This document shows, piece by piece, positions 1-8,510 of a DNA stretch of 64,000 nt. The DNA is taken from assembly GCA_900319365.1 (NCBI GenBank), contig ONOE01000008.1, forward strand, positions 1 through 64,000, written 5' to 3'. This DNA is from an uncultured bacterium. GTDB taxonomy: Bacteria; Cyanobacteriota; Vampirovibrionia; Gastranaerophilales; Gastranaerophilaceae. Numbering within the stretch: the stretch's first letter is position 1; each line of letters opens with the position of its first letter. The notes under the pieces were generated by a model, which did no database searches, was not told the DNA's origin, and was given only the letters and a program-made list of their open reading frames with translations. The position numbers were made by a program, and so were the translations under genes.

Positions 1-210
1 TAAATCACTTATTATTGTTTCTGTTGTATAAAATGCTCTCTTTGCCATAACAACATTTTGATCAGGCAATAAATTGTGAATAATAGGCATGGATATTGCA
101 GTCAGTATTGCTATTACGCCGAGTGCTATAAGTAATTCTGACAGAGTGAAAGCGCCGATTTTTGATTTGCGTTCACCATCCAGCCATTTCATGCAGTCGA
201 TTTGTTTCAT
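1..210 (-). CDS. Type IV prepilin-like protein, N-terminal part
   Basis: Leftward reading frame that starts at the ATG at 210 and runs off the left edge; only 70 residues are visible. A short hydrophilic leader of about 20 residues ends in K-I-G-A, followed by FTLSE and a hydrophobic stretch (LLIALGVIAILTAISMP). This is the class III (prepilin peptidase) signal with Glu at +5 if cleavage falls before FTLSE. The residue at -1 would then be Ala rather than the usual Gly. The text after the helix (PIIHNLLPDQNVVMAKRAFY) matches the prepilin at 61209 closely, so the two are paralogues. Role inferred: pilin or pseudopilin of a type IV pilus or type II secretion-like machine. A purine-rich AAAGGG lies upstream of the ATG. 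Confidence 0.85.
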   Translation of the reverse strand, partial: MKQIDCMKWLDGERKSKIGAFTLSELLIALGVIAILTAISMPIIHNLLPDQNVVMAKRAFYTTETIISDL

Positions 211-307
211 TCATTTACCCTTTTATTAATTTATATAACCGATTTATACATCTATGCATGAATTAATAACATGTTTAGATGTATTAATCAATATTATAAA
301 AATATAT

Positions 308-316
308 TGATAAAAT
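308..316 (+). promoter_or_regulatory. Extended -10 element of a probably leaderless gene
   Basis: TGaTAAAAT is followed by 6 bases and then the ATG at 323. No Shine-Dalgarno lies between. A transcript from this -10 would begin at or within a base of the start codon. Confidence 0.45.
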
Positions 317-322
317 GAAAAG

Positions 323-529
323 ATGATTAAAAACAGATTATCGACCATTTTAGGCGAACAAAGGATGAGAGTTTCAGAATTATCAAAATTGACGGGAATT
401 AGTCAAAATGCTCTCAATAAAATTTACCACGACAAAACCAAAGGTATAGATTTTAATACCTTAAATAAAATATGCAACGTACTCCAACGCAATACTCAAG
501 AGATTTTTGAATTTACTCCCGATAAATAA
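323..529 (+). CDS. Small XRE/Cro-type helix-turn-helix regulator
   Basis: 68 residues, almost entirely one HTH domain: helix 2-helix 3 is RVSELSKLTGISQNALNKIY (residues about 16-35), with the Leu/Thr-Gly-Ile-Ser turn typical of the Cro/CI family, followed by FNTLNKICNVLQ and an IFEF tail. Proteins of this size bind DNA as dimers and often control a neighbouring operon, a plasmid or phage function, or a toxin; no such partner is adjacent here. The gene stands alone, divergent from the prepilin at 210 and convergent with the TPR gene ending at 551. The start codon sits 6 bases after an extended -10 sequence, so the mRNA may be leaderless. Confidence 0.85.
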   Translation: MIKNRLSTILGEQRMRVSELSKLTGISQNALNKIYHDKTKGIDFNTLNKICNVLQRNTQEIFEFTPDK

Positions 530-550
530 CAAGCCCGATTAAATGCTCGT

Positions 551-1951
551 TTATTTACCGAAAAATCTCATAATTTTATCAAGCAAGCCTTCCGATTCTT
601 CTGCTGAAGTATTATTTTCTAATTTGTCCAATTTATCTTTTATAATTTTATATTCAGACGGATCTTTTACGATTTCAAGGTAATGTTGATAAACCTCAAT
701 GGCTTTTGAAACAGCTTTTGTCTTTTCATAAGCTCTGCCAAGGCTTTTAAGCACTTCGACATTATTCCCGTCAAGTTCAGCCAGTCTTTGAAGATAATCG
801 ACCTGTCCTTGGTAATCGCCGATACTTTCTCTGTATGCGGCAAGTTTTCTCAATGCTTCTTTATTATTAGGATCTTTTTTAATAATTTTCACATAATATT
901 CGCTTGCGTGATCTACTTCTTTATTATCTTCAAGCAATGATGCAAGTTCAAAGAGTAAATTTATATCATCATCTTTCATTTGAACCGCATTTAAATATTC
1001 ATTAATAGCGATATCATAATTTTTTCTTAAAATATTATATCTGCCCCAATTTACATGTGCATTGTATTCATCACCTTTTTCATCGCAAATCAATGCACGC
1101 ATCTGATAAGTCAACGGGGAATTAGGGACAAGTTTATCATACTCTTCAACGCATTTGAAAGCCTCATCAAACTTCTTTGAAGAATAATAGTACTGCGCCA
1201 TCAGGGTGTAATATCTCGGATTTTGTTTTAAATCATCGCTCAAATTATTCAACTTATCATAAGCTTCATCAATTTGTCCGATTTCAAGCATACATTGGAT
1301 TTTCAAAAGTTCATCTTTTGTATATTCCATTGCCTTTTTAGGATCTCCGCTTTTTAAATATATAGCGGCAAGTCCTTCATTAATCTTGTCGTCATCAAAG
1401 CCTTTTTGTTTTGCTCTTAACAGGGTATCAATTGCGCTTGAATATGCCTCATCCTGCAAATACATATCCGCAAGCTGCAAAAACATTTCTTCATGCACGT
1501 CTTCACCGTCAATCAATACGTTAAATTCATCAATCGCTTTCATTCTCTGCCCTGCCTGTTTATACAGGTTTGCAAGAGTAAATCTTGTCATTGCTGCCTG
1601 TGCGCCTTCAGATGCCAGAGATAAAGCCTTTTTAAAATCGCTTATTGCAAAATCAAGTTTGCCCTCGATTGAATTTTTATTCCCGCGGTATACGTAGAAC
1701 TTATACGGATCAGAATCTTCATAAATCGTCATAAGCTGCTCATAAGCAAGCGGATTAGTTACATCTCTTTTTAAAATTTCGTTATAATATTTCGCTGCTT
1801 CTTCAGGCTTATCCAATATCAGCGACAAATGTCCGAGTCTTTCCAATACCCCCATATTGTCAGGATCTGACTCGTATTCTTTTTTATATTCGTTATAAGC
1901 TTCTTCGTATTGTTCGTTAGCTTCAAATTGTTCAGCCAGTAGCAAACTCAT
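551..1951 (-). CDS. TPR-repeat protein
   Basis: 466 residues built almost wholly of tetratricopeptide repeats: successive about 34-residue units with the W/L-x2-L/I-G/A-x3-A-x6-P pattern, for example AEQFEANEQYEEAYNEYKKE near the N-terminus and SLGRAYEKTKAVSKAIEVYQ near the C-terminus. No signal peptide or membrane segment, so it is likely cytoplasmic or peripheral. The C-terminus (LLDKIMRFFGK) is a short amphipathic helix that could touch membrane. TPR arrays are protein-binding scaffolds; the partner cannot be read from sequence. AAGGAG precedes the ATG. It is downstream of the lipoprotein gene at 2524 with about 80 bases between, so cotranscription is possible. Confidence 0.85.
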   Translation of the reverse strand: MSLLLAEQFEANEQYEEAYNEYKKEYESDPDNMGVLERLGHLSLILDKPEEAAKYYNEILKRDVTNPLAYEQLMTIYEDSDPYKFYVYRGNKNSIEGKLDFAISDFKKALSLASEGAQAAMTRFTLANLYKQAGQRMKAIDEFNVLIDGEDVHEEMFLQLADMYLQDEAYSSAIDTLLRAKQKGFDDDKINEGLAAIYLKSGDPKKAMEYTKDELLKIQCMLEIGQIDEAYDKLNNLSDDLKQNPRYYTLMAQYYYSSKKFDEAFKCVEEYDKLVPNSPLTYQMRALICDEKGDEYNAHVNWGRYNILRKNYDIAINEYLNAVQMKDDDINLLFELASLLEDNKEVDHASEYYVKIIKKDPNNKEALRKLAAYRESIGDYQGQVDYLQRLAELDGNNVEVLKSLGRAYEKTKAVSKAIEVYQHYLEIVKDPSEYKIIKDKLDKLENNTSAEESEGLLDKIMRFFGK

Positions 1952-2029
1952 TTGTTTTAACTCCTTTTGAAATATTATTATGCAAGTCGATTATATCATC
2001 AATAAATCGATTGTACAAATAATGTCATA

Positions 2030-2524
2030 CTATATTCGGGAACTTTCAAATTCTGCTAAGATATTATAAAATCTTTCAAGCTCATTTTTTGTAAAGCCGT
2101 TTTCACAATAGAAAGAATAATATCCGCTTTCGGCAGAGAAATCTGCAACGTAAATCAAGTCTTTAGTTCCTCTGATTTTGAAAGCAACATCGTTATCAAG
2201 TTTAATCTTTTTATTTACGGGATATTTTGTATAAACTCCGCTCATATTTTCGATTTCTTTATTGGTTTTTCTTAATATCAGCGTTCTTTTGGCATCTATC
2301 GGGTAAAAGACCTCTACCATTCCGTCCATTGCCCTTACGGAAATATTTGCAACGGGAAAAGTAACAGAAGATGCTTTTTGAGCGCATTCAAAATCTTTCC
2401 CGCAATCAGTCCACGGATTAGGCATCCCGATAAGATTTGATTTGGTTGCTGTTTGAACATTTGTACAGCCCGTAAAAAATATCAGTCCCATTAATAAAAT
2501 TGCCGATAAGAATTTTTTATGCAT
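2030..2524 (-). CDS. Small lipoprotein of unknown function
   Basis: 164 residues. The N-terminus has two lysines, a hydrophobic core (FLSAILLMGLIFF) and a lipobox FTGC with the lipidated Cys at residue 20, so it should be a membrane-anchored lipoprotein. The mature part is a compact alpha/beta domain without a motif I recognise; it contains NPWTDCGKDFECAQKA, a Cys pair that could form a disulfide. Its ATG overlaps the end of the ABC exporter gene by 8 bases, so the two are translationally coupled and the protein may serve the same envelope process. Function not assigned. Confidence 0.8.
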   Translation of the reverse strand: MHKKFLSAILLMGLIFFTGCTNVQTATKSNLIGMPNPWTDCGKDFECAQKASSVTFPVANISVRAMDGMVEVFYPIDAKRTLILRKTNKEIENMSGVYTKYPVNKKIKLDNDVAFKIRGTKDLIYVADFSAESGYYSFYCENGFTKNELERFYNILAEFESSRI

Positions 2525-4361
2525 TTAAAGCCTCCTCTTCTTCCTGCTGTCTGAATTGCATTTCATATAAATGTTTATAATGACCGTGTTCTATACTCAT
2601 CAATTCATCATGCGTACCGAGTTCAACAAGTTCTCCCTCATTTATGACAGCAATTCTGTCGGCATTTTTAATTGTTGACAATCTGTGAGCAATGATAAAT
2701 ACCGTTCTGTTTTTCATAAGGTTATCCATAGCTTTTTGAACAACTGCTTCCGATTCATTATCAAGAGCCGAAGTTGCTTCGTCCAAAATTACAATCGGTG
2801 CATTTCTAAGCATTGCTCTTGCTATTGCAACCCTTTGTCTTTGACCTCCGGATAACGTCATTCCTCTTTCGCCGAGCAACGTTTCAAGACCTTGCGGCAA
2901 TTCGGAAATTAAATCCTGCAAATGCGCATATTTTATTGAATCTGCAAGTTCTTCTTCTGTTGCATCGGGATTACCCATCATAATATTTTCTCTGATTGTA
3001 CCCGAATACAGGAAATTATCCTGAAATACCATAGAAATATTATGTCTTAAAGATTTTATCGAATATTTTCTTACATCAATATCATCAATCATCAATGATC
3101 CTGACGTAATATCGTAAAATCTCGGGATAAGATTTACCAAAGTAGACTTCCCGCCGCCCGAATTACCTACGATTGCAAGAGTCTCATTTTTAGGTACCGT
3201 AAGATTGATATTTTTTAATATTGGCTGATTCGGAACGTATTCAAAGCATACATCTTTAAATACAACATCTTTATTCAAGCCTTTCAATTCAATCGGATTT
3301 TCGCAATCTTTAATTTGAGGTTCTAAATCAAACAGTTCAAATACCCTGCCCATAGCAACAAATATCGTTTGAATGCCTGTTAAAGTGTTGCCCAAAGTTT
3401 TTACGGGTTTATACAATAATAACAATGAAGTAACAAATGATGCAAAAGAACCTGCCGTCATGTGCCCCGAATTGATAAGGTATGTACCGACGCCCAATAC
3501 AATCGCAATTCCGAAAGATGCGATTAAATACATCAAAGGCGACATCCAACCTGCTCTTTTGTATAATGACATATTAACGTTAAATGACTGCCAAGTTTGA
3601 TCTCTGAAATATTTATTCTGTCTGTCCTGCAATTCATAAGCCGCCATAACTTTGTTGCCGTTATAGGTTTCATTTATGTTTGTCGTAATATTACCGCCGA
3701 TAACCATATTTTTGTTTGATGCGGATTTAATTCTTTTTCTTATTAATGCGACAGGCAAAAATGCCACGCACAATACCAAAACGCCGATTATTGCAAGTTC
3801 CCAAGAACTGTATAACATTACGGCTATCAAACCCAAAGCCCCGAACAAACTTGTCGTAATGGTTTTAATATTATCGACAATACCCGTTGATGCGGTTGCG
3901 GGGTCTGACATATATCTTGAAATTATGATACCTGATGAATTGTCATCAAAAAATTGCGGGTGCATGTGAATTAACCTGTCGAAAAGGTCAAATTTTACAT
4001 CGTTTGTAATTCTTTGAGAAGTCCAAGTTGAAAGATATCCGTTTAAATATCTCAAAACACCTTGAACAGCAGCAAAAAGAATTACACCGAACGCAATAAT
4101 AAATGCCATCTGAATACTTGAAAATGACAAATGTATTCCATGCCAATTGATTATAAAAGCCTTTCCGCCGATTACGTAATCCATATAAGGTTTAAGCGCA
4201 AACGCCGTAACACCATCTAACAAGCCTAACGGTATGGCAACAATAAACCCGAGCAAAATCCTGAACCAATAAGGCTTTATATAAGGGAAAATCCTTTTTA
4301 ACAGCCAGCCGTATTTGAACGAATTTTGGGCGGTTGTAGCCTGCAATTTATACTTTGACAT
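2517..4361 (-). CDS. ABC exporter, MsbA/lipid or multidrug type
   Basis: 614-residue half transporter: a six-helix exporter membrane domain (about residues 20-340) fused to an ATPase domain. In the ATPase, Walker A is GNSGGGKST (399-407), the signature is LSGGQRQR (503-510), Walker B is IVILDEATSALD (523-534) and the switch His is in IAHRLST. Complete and of normal length, so it should act as a homodimer. The membrane half resembles MsbA (lipid A-core flippase) and related lipid/peptide exporters; substrate cannot be fixed from sequence. A strong AAAGGGGA precedes the ATG. The following lipoprotein gene overlaps it by 8 bases. Confidence 0.93.
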   Translation of the reverse strand: MSKYKLQATTAQNSFKYGWLLKRIFPYIKPYWFRILLGFIVAIPLGLLDGVTAFALKPYMDYVIGGKAFIINWHGIHLSFSSIQMAFIIAFGVILFAAVQGVLRYLNGYLSTWTSQRITNDVKFDLFDRLIHMHPQFFDDNSSGIIISRYMSDPATASTGIVDNIKTITTSLFGALGLIAVMLYSSWELAIIGVLVLCVAFLPVALIRKRIKSASNKNMVIGGNITTNINETYNGNKVMAAYELQDRQNKYFRDQTWQSFNVNMSLYKRAGWMSPLMYLIASFGIAIVLGVGTYLINSGHMTAGSFASFVTSLLLLYKPVKTLGNTLTGIQTIFVAMGRVFELFDLEPQIKDCENPIELKGLNKDVVFKDVCFEYVPNQPILKNINLTVPKNETLAIVGNSGGGKSTLVNLIPRFYDITSGSLMIDDIDVRKYSIKSLRHNISMVFQDNFLYSGTIRENIMMGNPDATEEELADSIKYAHLQDLISELPQGLETLLGERGMTLSGGQRQRVAIARAMLRNAPIVILDEATSALDNESEAVVQKAMDNLMKNRTVFIIAHRLSTIKNADRIAVINEGELVELGTHDELMSIEHGHYKHLYEMQFRQQEEEEALNA

Positions 4362-4475
4362 TATTTAATATCCCCTTTTATAACTGTAACTTTTTAAAAC
4401 ATTGTACCATAAAAACATTCTAAGCACACAAATGCTTAACATAACCTGCTCTAATATTAATTAATAAAGAAACAA

Positions 4476-5246
4476 TTATACGTTTGCATGCTGATTTACA
4501 TTTAAACGGTAAATTTCATTTAACCCCTCAAGCGTTAATATCGGGTTAATTTCTTTAAAATCATGTTTTAAATATGTAGCAATCAATCCGCTGTATCCGC
4601 CTGTTGCAATCAAAACGGCTTTTTCGCCAAGCTCTTTTTCACATTGTTCAACCAATCCGTCAACAGCACATGCACAGCCTCTTATTACACCTGCTAAAAT
4701 TGCATCTTTTGTGTTGCACGCCAATGCACAAGGCGATATGGCAACTTCAATTTTGGGGAGTTTTGAAGTTGAGGAATAAAGACTTTTTAATTGAGTTTTG
4801 AGCCCCGGCATGATTATACCGCCGCAAAATTCTTTTTTTGAATTGATAATATCAAATGTCGTTGCTGTCCCGAAATCAACAACAATTACGGCGCTATCAT
4901 ACTTTTTAGCGGCAGTAGCTACATTTGCAATTCGATCTGCTCCGACTTCTTCAGGTTTATCTGCTACAATTTTTACACCGCTTTTAATTTTATCATTAAC
5001 CATTAAAGGTGTTAGAGAAAAAACTTCTTTTACTGCATTGAAAAATTTTTCGTTAAGTTCTTCTACTACCGAACCGATTATGCATCCATCAATTTTATAA
5101 CCTTTAAAAATAGTTTGCAAAAGCACTTTGTATTCGCCTTTGCTTAAATCTCTATCCGATGCGAGCCTGCATTCATTTACGTATTTGTTATGTTCAAACA
5201 GCCCGAGGGTAATATTTGTATTTCCGATATCTATGGTTAATAACAT
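4476..5246 (-). CDS. coaX: Type III pantothenate kinase
   Basis: Phosphorylates pantothenate in the first step of coenzyme A synthesis. The start is placed at the ATG at 5246, giving 257 residues (MLLTIDIGNTNITLGLF); an in-frame TTG further upstream would add nine residues unlike the family. The ATP-binding P-loop-like DIGNTN is at the N-terminus, GADR and VDFGTATTFD follow in the middle, and ATGGYSGL lies near the end: this is the ASKHA-fold type III enzyme, about the usual 255 residues. AAGGA is spaced 7 bases before the ATG and lies inside a perfect 13-base inverted repeat. panC of the same pathway is elsewhere in the window (45207-46064). Confidence 0.93.
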   Translation of the reverse strand: MLLTIDIGNTNITLGLFEHNKYVNECRLASDRDLSKGEYKVLLQTIFKGYKIDGCIIGSVVEELNEKFFNAVKEVFSLTPLMVNDKIKSGVKIVADKPEEVGADRIANVATAAKKYDSAVIVVDFGTATTFDIINSKKEFCGGIIMPGLKTQLKSLYSSTSKLPKIEVAISPCALACNTKDAILAGVIRGCACAVDGLVEQCEKELGEKAVLIATGGYSGLIATYLKHDFKEINPILTLEGLNEIYRLNVNQHANV

Positions 5247-5248
5247 AA

Positions 5249-5307
5249 AATAATCCTTGAAAATTAAATTCAAGGATTATTCTATAATAAATGTATTTTC
5301 ACCGCAA
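5249..5307 (-). promoter_or_regulatory. coaX promoter with a 13-base perfect palindrome
   Basis: Two leftward elements: TTGCGG (5302-5307) and TAGAAT (5279-5284) are 17 bases apart, a fair -35/-10 pair. Just downstream, a perfect 13-base inverted repeat (arms 5249-5261 and 5269-5281, 7-base loop) overlaps the -10 and encloses the coaX ribosome binding site. It could be an operator, or a hairpin in a read-through mRNA that hides the ribosome binding site. Confidence 0.45.
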
Positions 5308-5316
5308 TATCAGAAA

Positions 5317-5520
5317 TTATTTTTGATGAACGTTAATTCCGAATGCTCCGCCCATATTAGGAGTACCTGCAGAAGCTTGCATTAAAGGATTATTAAAATC
5401 AAATAACGGTTTTTTAGTTGATTTTAACGCACGAGCCGCTTCAGCAAAATAATTTCTAAAGTTTGCTACACTGTTGCTTTTTGATTTTCCTGATATAGCA
5501 TCGACTTTTCCATAGCCCAT
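5317..5520 (-). CDS. Small protein of unknown function
   Basis: 67 residues from the ATG at 5520, chosen because GGAGG lies 8 bases upstream; the longer in-frame start at 5535 would contain that ribosome binding site. The N-terminal half is Ser/Lys/Asn-rich (KVDAISGKSKSNSVANF), followed by a short helix (NYFAEAARALKS) and a Gly/Asn-rich tail (GTPNMGGAFGINVHQK). No signal peptide and no recognised domain. It lies upstream of coaX on the same strand, divergent from tuf. The good ribosome binding site argues that it is translated. Confidence 0.6.
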   Translation of the reverse strand: MGYGKVDAISGKSKSNSVANFRNYFAEAARALKSTKKPLFDFNNPLMQASAGTPNMGGAFGINVHQK

Positions 5521-5663
5521 AATCAATTCCTCCATGTGAATTCATCTCTTATATATATAAAGTATTCTTTAATGGCCGAATTGACATAAAGCAAATAAAT
5601 TGTTACATAACTTTACAATAAACTTTTTCAAAGGGGTAAGTCAAAGTAAATTGTTACATGTCC

Positions 5664-5691
5664 TTGACAAAATTTTATGAACACATAAAAT
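5664..5691 (+). promoter_or_regulatory. tuf promoter
   Basis: Consensus TTGACA (5664-5669), 16-base spacer, TAAAAT (5686-5691). A 12-base direct repeat, AAATTGTTACAT, occurs at 5597-5608 and again at 5648-5659, just upstream of the -35, and a second TTGACA lies at 5581. The leader to the ATG is about 65 bases and carries AAAAGGAGA before the start. Confidence 0.7.
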
Positions 5692-5763
5692 AAAAGAGTG
5701 TTATTGAATACTAAGTTATAGTAGGATATATATGTAGACTAAAAAGAAAAGGAGATTAATCTC

Positions 5764-6972
5764 ATGGCACGTGAACATTATGAACGTACGAAACCGCATG
5801 TTAACATTGGTACAATCGGCCACGTTGACCACGGTAAAACAACATTAACCGCTGCTATTACAGGTGTTTTGGCAGCAGCAGGTAAAGCAGATGCTAAGAA
5901 ATTTGATGAAATCGATGCTGCTCCTGAAGAAAGAGCTAGAGGTATTACGATTGCTACAGCTCACGTAGAATATGAAACAGATAAAAGACACTATGCACAC
6001 GTTGATTGCCCGGGACACGCAGACTATGTTAAAAACATGATTACAGGTGCTGCTCAAATGGACGGCGCTATCCTTGTTGTAGCAGCAACTGATGGTGCTA
6101 TGCCTCAGACTCGTGAACACATCTTGTTAGCTAAACAGGTTGGTGTTCCCAGCATGGTAGTATTCTTAAATAAATGCGATATGGTTGACGATGAAGAATT
6201 GTTAGACTTGGTTGAAATGGAAGTTAGAGAATTGTTAACTTCTTATGAATTCGACGGCGACAACATTCCGTTCATCAGAGGTTCAGCTTTGAAAGCTTTA
6301 GAAGCAGTTCAAAAGAACCCGAAAATCCAAAGAGGCGAAGATAAATGGGTTGATAAAATCTGGGAATTGATGGATGCAGTAGATGAATACATTCCTACAC
6401 CTGTCAGAGATTTGGACAAACCGTTCTTGATGCCTATTGAAGACATCTTCTCAATCACAGGTCGTGGTACTGTTGCTACAGGCCGTGTTGAAAGAGGTGT
6501 TGTAAAAGTTGGTGATGAAGTTGAAATCGTTGGTTTAGGCGAAACTAAGAAAACAACTGTTACAGGTCTTGAAATGTTCAGAAAATCTCTTGATGAAGGT
6601 GAAGCAGGTGATAACATCGGTGCTTTGTTAAGAGGTGTTGATAAAACTGAAGTTCAAAGAGGTCAGGTATTGTGCAAACCGGGTTCAATTCACCCGCATA
6701 CACACTTCACGGCTAACGTTTACGTCTTGACTAAAGAAGAAGGCGGACGCCATACTCCGTTCTTCCCGGGTTACAGACCTCAGTTCTACATCAGAACAAC
6801 AGACGTTACAGGTGAAATCAAATTCGACGGTCAAATGGTAATGCCCGGTGATAACGTTGTAATGGACGTTACATTGATTACTCCGGTTGCAATCGAAGAA
6901 GGTATGAGATTTGCAATCAGAGAAGGCGGCAGAACAGTTGGTGCCGGTGTTGTTGACAAAATTATCGAATAA
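5764..6972 (+). CDS. tuf: Elongation factor Tu
   Basis: Delivers aminoacyl-tRNA to the ribosomal A site as the GTP complex. 402 residues, full length. G1 is GHVDHGKT (18-25), the switch region holds RGITI, G3 is DCPGH, G4 is NKCD and G5 is SALK; domains II and III follow with the conserved GTGRVERG-like strand and the [14 protein letters not shown] end. It is a single-gene unit with its own strong promoter and a terminator directly after it, so it is not embedded in an rpsL-rpsG-fusA-tuf operon here. Codon use is the most biased in the window, as expected for a very highly expressed gene. Confidence 0.98.
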   Translation: MAREHYERTKPHVNIGTIGHVDHGKTTLTAAITGVLAAAGKADAKKFDEIDAAPEERARGITIATAHVEYETDKRHYAHVDCPGHADYVKNMITGAAQMDGAILVVAATDGAMPQTREHILLAKQVGVPSMVVFLNKCDMVDDEELLDLVEMEVRELLTSYEFDGDNIPFIRGSALKALEAVQKNPKIQRGEDKWVDKIWELMDAVDEYIPTPVRDLDKPFLMPIEDIFSITGRGTVATGRVERGVVKVGDEVEIVGLGETKKTTVTGLEMFRKSLDEGEAGDNIGALLRGVDKTEVQRGQVLCKPGSIHPHTHFTANVYVLTKEEGGRHTPFFPGYRPQFYIRTTDVTGEIKFDGQMVMPGDNVVMDVTLITPVAIEEGMRFAIREGGRTVGAGVVDKIIE

Positions 6973-6994
6973 TTTTAAGACAATATAAAATCTA

Positions 6995-7027
6995 AAAAAG
7001 GCTCAGACATTTGTCTGAGTCTTTTTG
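6995..7027 (+). terminator. Intrinsic terminator of tuf
   Basis: CTCAGAC (7002-7008) pairs with GTCTGAG (7013-7019), flanked by A5 on the 5' side and followed by CTTTTTG. The A and T flanks extend the stem. Confidence 0.85.
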
Positions 7028-7064
7028 TTTTGTGTCAATTTTTTAATAATTAGTCATATATGGC

Positions 7065-7152
7065 TTGACAACAGATTTTTATTATGATAATATACTTGTG
7101 GGGTAAATGTATATTTATAAGTCTTATCAAATCTGATGAGGCTTTCTTTTTA
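7065..7152 (+). ncRNA. Candidate short transcript: promoter followed by a terminator
   Basis: A promoter-like TTGACA (7065-7070) with TAATAT 17 bases on (7088-7093) is followed about 25 bases later by a 10-pair hairpin (arms 7120-7129 and 7134-7143, two G-U pairs, 4-base loop) and a T-rich run TTTCTTTTTAT. The implied RNA would be roughly 50 nt, ending before the separate promoter of the YitT gene. It could be a small RNA or an attenuated leader of the downstream gene. No known RNA family recognised. Confidence 0.35.
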
Positions 7153-7190
7153 TCTGTAATTTCTTAACCGTTGTTTATCAAAGCGATTTT

Positions 7191-7199
7191 TGCTATAAT
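7191..7199 (+). promoter_or_regulatory. Extended -10 of a probably leaderless gene
   Basis: TGcTATAAT, a perfect extended -10, then exactly 6 bases and the ATG at 7206. A weak -35 (TTGTTT, 7171-7176) lies 17 bases upstream. No ribosome binding site fits in between. Confidence 0.6.
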
Positions 7200-7205
7200 A
7201 AATTT

Positions 7206-8060
7206 ATGAAAAGCAAGCTCGTACTCAAATTTTTAAGGAAATTATTTTTTGTAACTTTCGGAGCTGTAATTGCAGGTTTTGCTCTTGCATCATTTCTGTC
7301 GCCAAACAATATTATTGACGGCGGAGTAATCGGTGTTTCTATGATTTTGAGCAAGGTGTCGGGAATAAATCTCGGACTTTTGATTATGCTTTTAAACCTG
7401 CCGTTTATTTTGCTTGCGTGGAAGAAAATGGGAACACGTTTTGTTGTATTAACGGCTTACGGCAACGTAATACTTGCGATTTCGACCAATTATTTTCACG
7501 CAGTTCATGTAACTTCTGATCTGCTTTTAGCCACCGTTTTCGGCGGTATAATTCTGGGGGCAGGAGTCGGAACTATATTAAAAAACGAAGCATCATTAGA
7601 CGGAACAGAAATTTTGTCATTAATAATTTCAAGAAAATTCGGATTTTCCGTCGGAGAATTTATCCTTATCATAAATATATTTATATACGTTGCGGCAGGA
7701 TTGGTATTTAGCTGGGGCAGCGCAATGTATTCAGTTTTGACATATTTCATTGTGTCCCGTGTTATTGACAGCGTAATGGAAGGGTTTAACAGTTCAAAAT
7801 CAGTTCGTGTAATAAGCGACGAAGCTTCCGTTATAGGCGAACAGCTTATTGAAAGGCTTGATATAAGCGTAACGTATTTGCAAGGAGTCGGTGGATATTC
7901 GGGAGAAGATAAAGATTTAATATATTGCGTAATATCAAGGCTTGAACTTCCCAAAATGCTTGATATTGTACAGGAAATCGATTCAAAGGCGTTCGTTTCG
8001 GTTGTTGATGTGCACGAAGTTTACGGAGGCAAATTCCGCAAGAAAATTTCCGGCAAGTAA
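7206..8060 (+). CDS. YitT-family membrane protein (DUF161 + DUF2179)
   Basis: 284 residues. Five to six hydrophobic segments fill residues about 10-195 (LFFVTFGAVIAGFALASFL, LGLLIMLLNLPFILL and later ones), with the family pattern S-P-N-N-I-I-D-G-G-V-I-G-V-S in the first loop. The C-terminal 80 residues form a soluble ferredoxin-like domain (DUF2179: VIGEQLIERLDISVTYLQGVGGYSGEDKDLIYCVI). Proteins of this architecture are widespread in Firmicutes and related bacteria; their transport substrate is unsettled. The ATG is 6 bases from an extended -10, so the message is probably leaderless. Confidence 0.88.
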   Translation: MKSKLVLKFLRKLFFVTFGAVIAGFALASFLSPNNIIDGGVIGVSMILSKVSGINLGLLIMLLNLPFILLAWKKMGTRFVVLTAYGNVILAISTNYFHAVHVTSDLLLATVFGGIILGAGVGTILKNEASLDGTEILSLIISRKFGFSVGEFILIINIFIYVAAGLVFSWGSAMYSVLTYFIVSRVIDSVMEGFNSSKSVRVISDEASVIGEQLIERLDISVTYLQGVGGYSGEDKDLIYCVISRLELPKMLDIVQEIDSKAFVSVVDVHEVYGGKFRKKISGK

Positions 8061-8084
8061 ATCTTTTGATTTTATATGAATAAC

Positions 8085-8113
8085 TGGACAACAAATTAAA
8101 AATGTAATATAAT
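8085..8113 (+). promoter_or_regulatory. Promoter of the 115-residue protein gene
   Basis: TGGACA (8085-8090) and TATAAT (8108-8113) with a 17-base spacer, in the gap between the YitT gene and the next gene. Confidence 0.55.
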
Positions 8114-8138
8114 TCTATAAGAAAAAGAGGATATAATT

Positions 8139-8486
8139 ATGGCTAAAAATAATGATACGGTACCCATAGAGGTTACAATTTTAACTGCGGATCACGATAT
8201 TAAAGGGGTTGTGCATGTTTCAAAATACACAAATACCAACCGTGAATTAACAGACTTGTTAAATGACAGAGAACGCAGATTTTTGGCTGTAACAAATGCC
8301 GAGATTTATCCTCGCACAGGCAATAAATCCCCGAGAAGATACAATTTCTTAGAAATCCACATGGATTATGTTTTGATGGTTCACCCGACAACTCAGGCTG
8401 TATTTAGAGATTCGGGCAAAACACAGGAAGATATCGCAAGATTTAGAGATTTAAGAGCAAAATTAAACCAAACTAAACCGTTCTAA
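8139..8486 (+). CDS. Conserved protein of unknown function, small beta domain
   Basis: 115 residues, soluble, no signal peptide. The pattern IEVTILTADHDIKGVVHVSKYTN at the N-terminus followed by LTDLLNDRERRFLAVTNAEIY and FLEIHMDYVLMVHP suggests a small all-beta fold in which a strand-turn-strand start is followed by a helix and a strand pair; similar arrangements occur in DUF6812-like proteins, which I suggest only tentatively. AGAGGAT precedes the ATG and a good promoter stands 25 bases upstream. It converges with era. Function unknown. Confidence 0.75.
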   Translation: MAKNNDTVPIEVTILTADHDIKGVVHVSKYTNTNRELTDLLNDRERRFLAVTNAEIYPRTGNKSPRRYNFLEIHMDYVLMVHPTTQAVFRDSGKTQEDIARFRDLRAKLNQTKPF

Positions 8487-8510
8487 TAAAAAGATAAGTT
8501 TCGTTTTAGT

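Noticed and set aside
1386-1697. Rightward open frame inside the TPR gene
   Set aside because: Antisense shadow of a strongly supported gene; composition Ser/Cys-rich as expected for the opposite strand, no ribosome binding site.
5845-6617. Two leftward open frames inside tuf
   Set aside because: Shadows caused by the strong codon bias of tuf.
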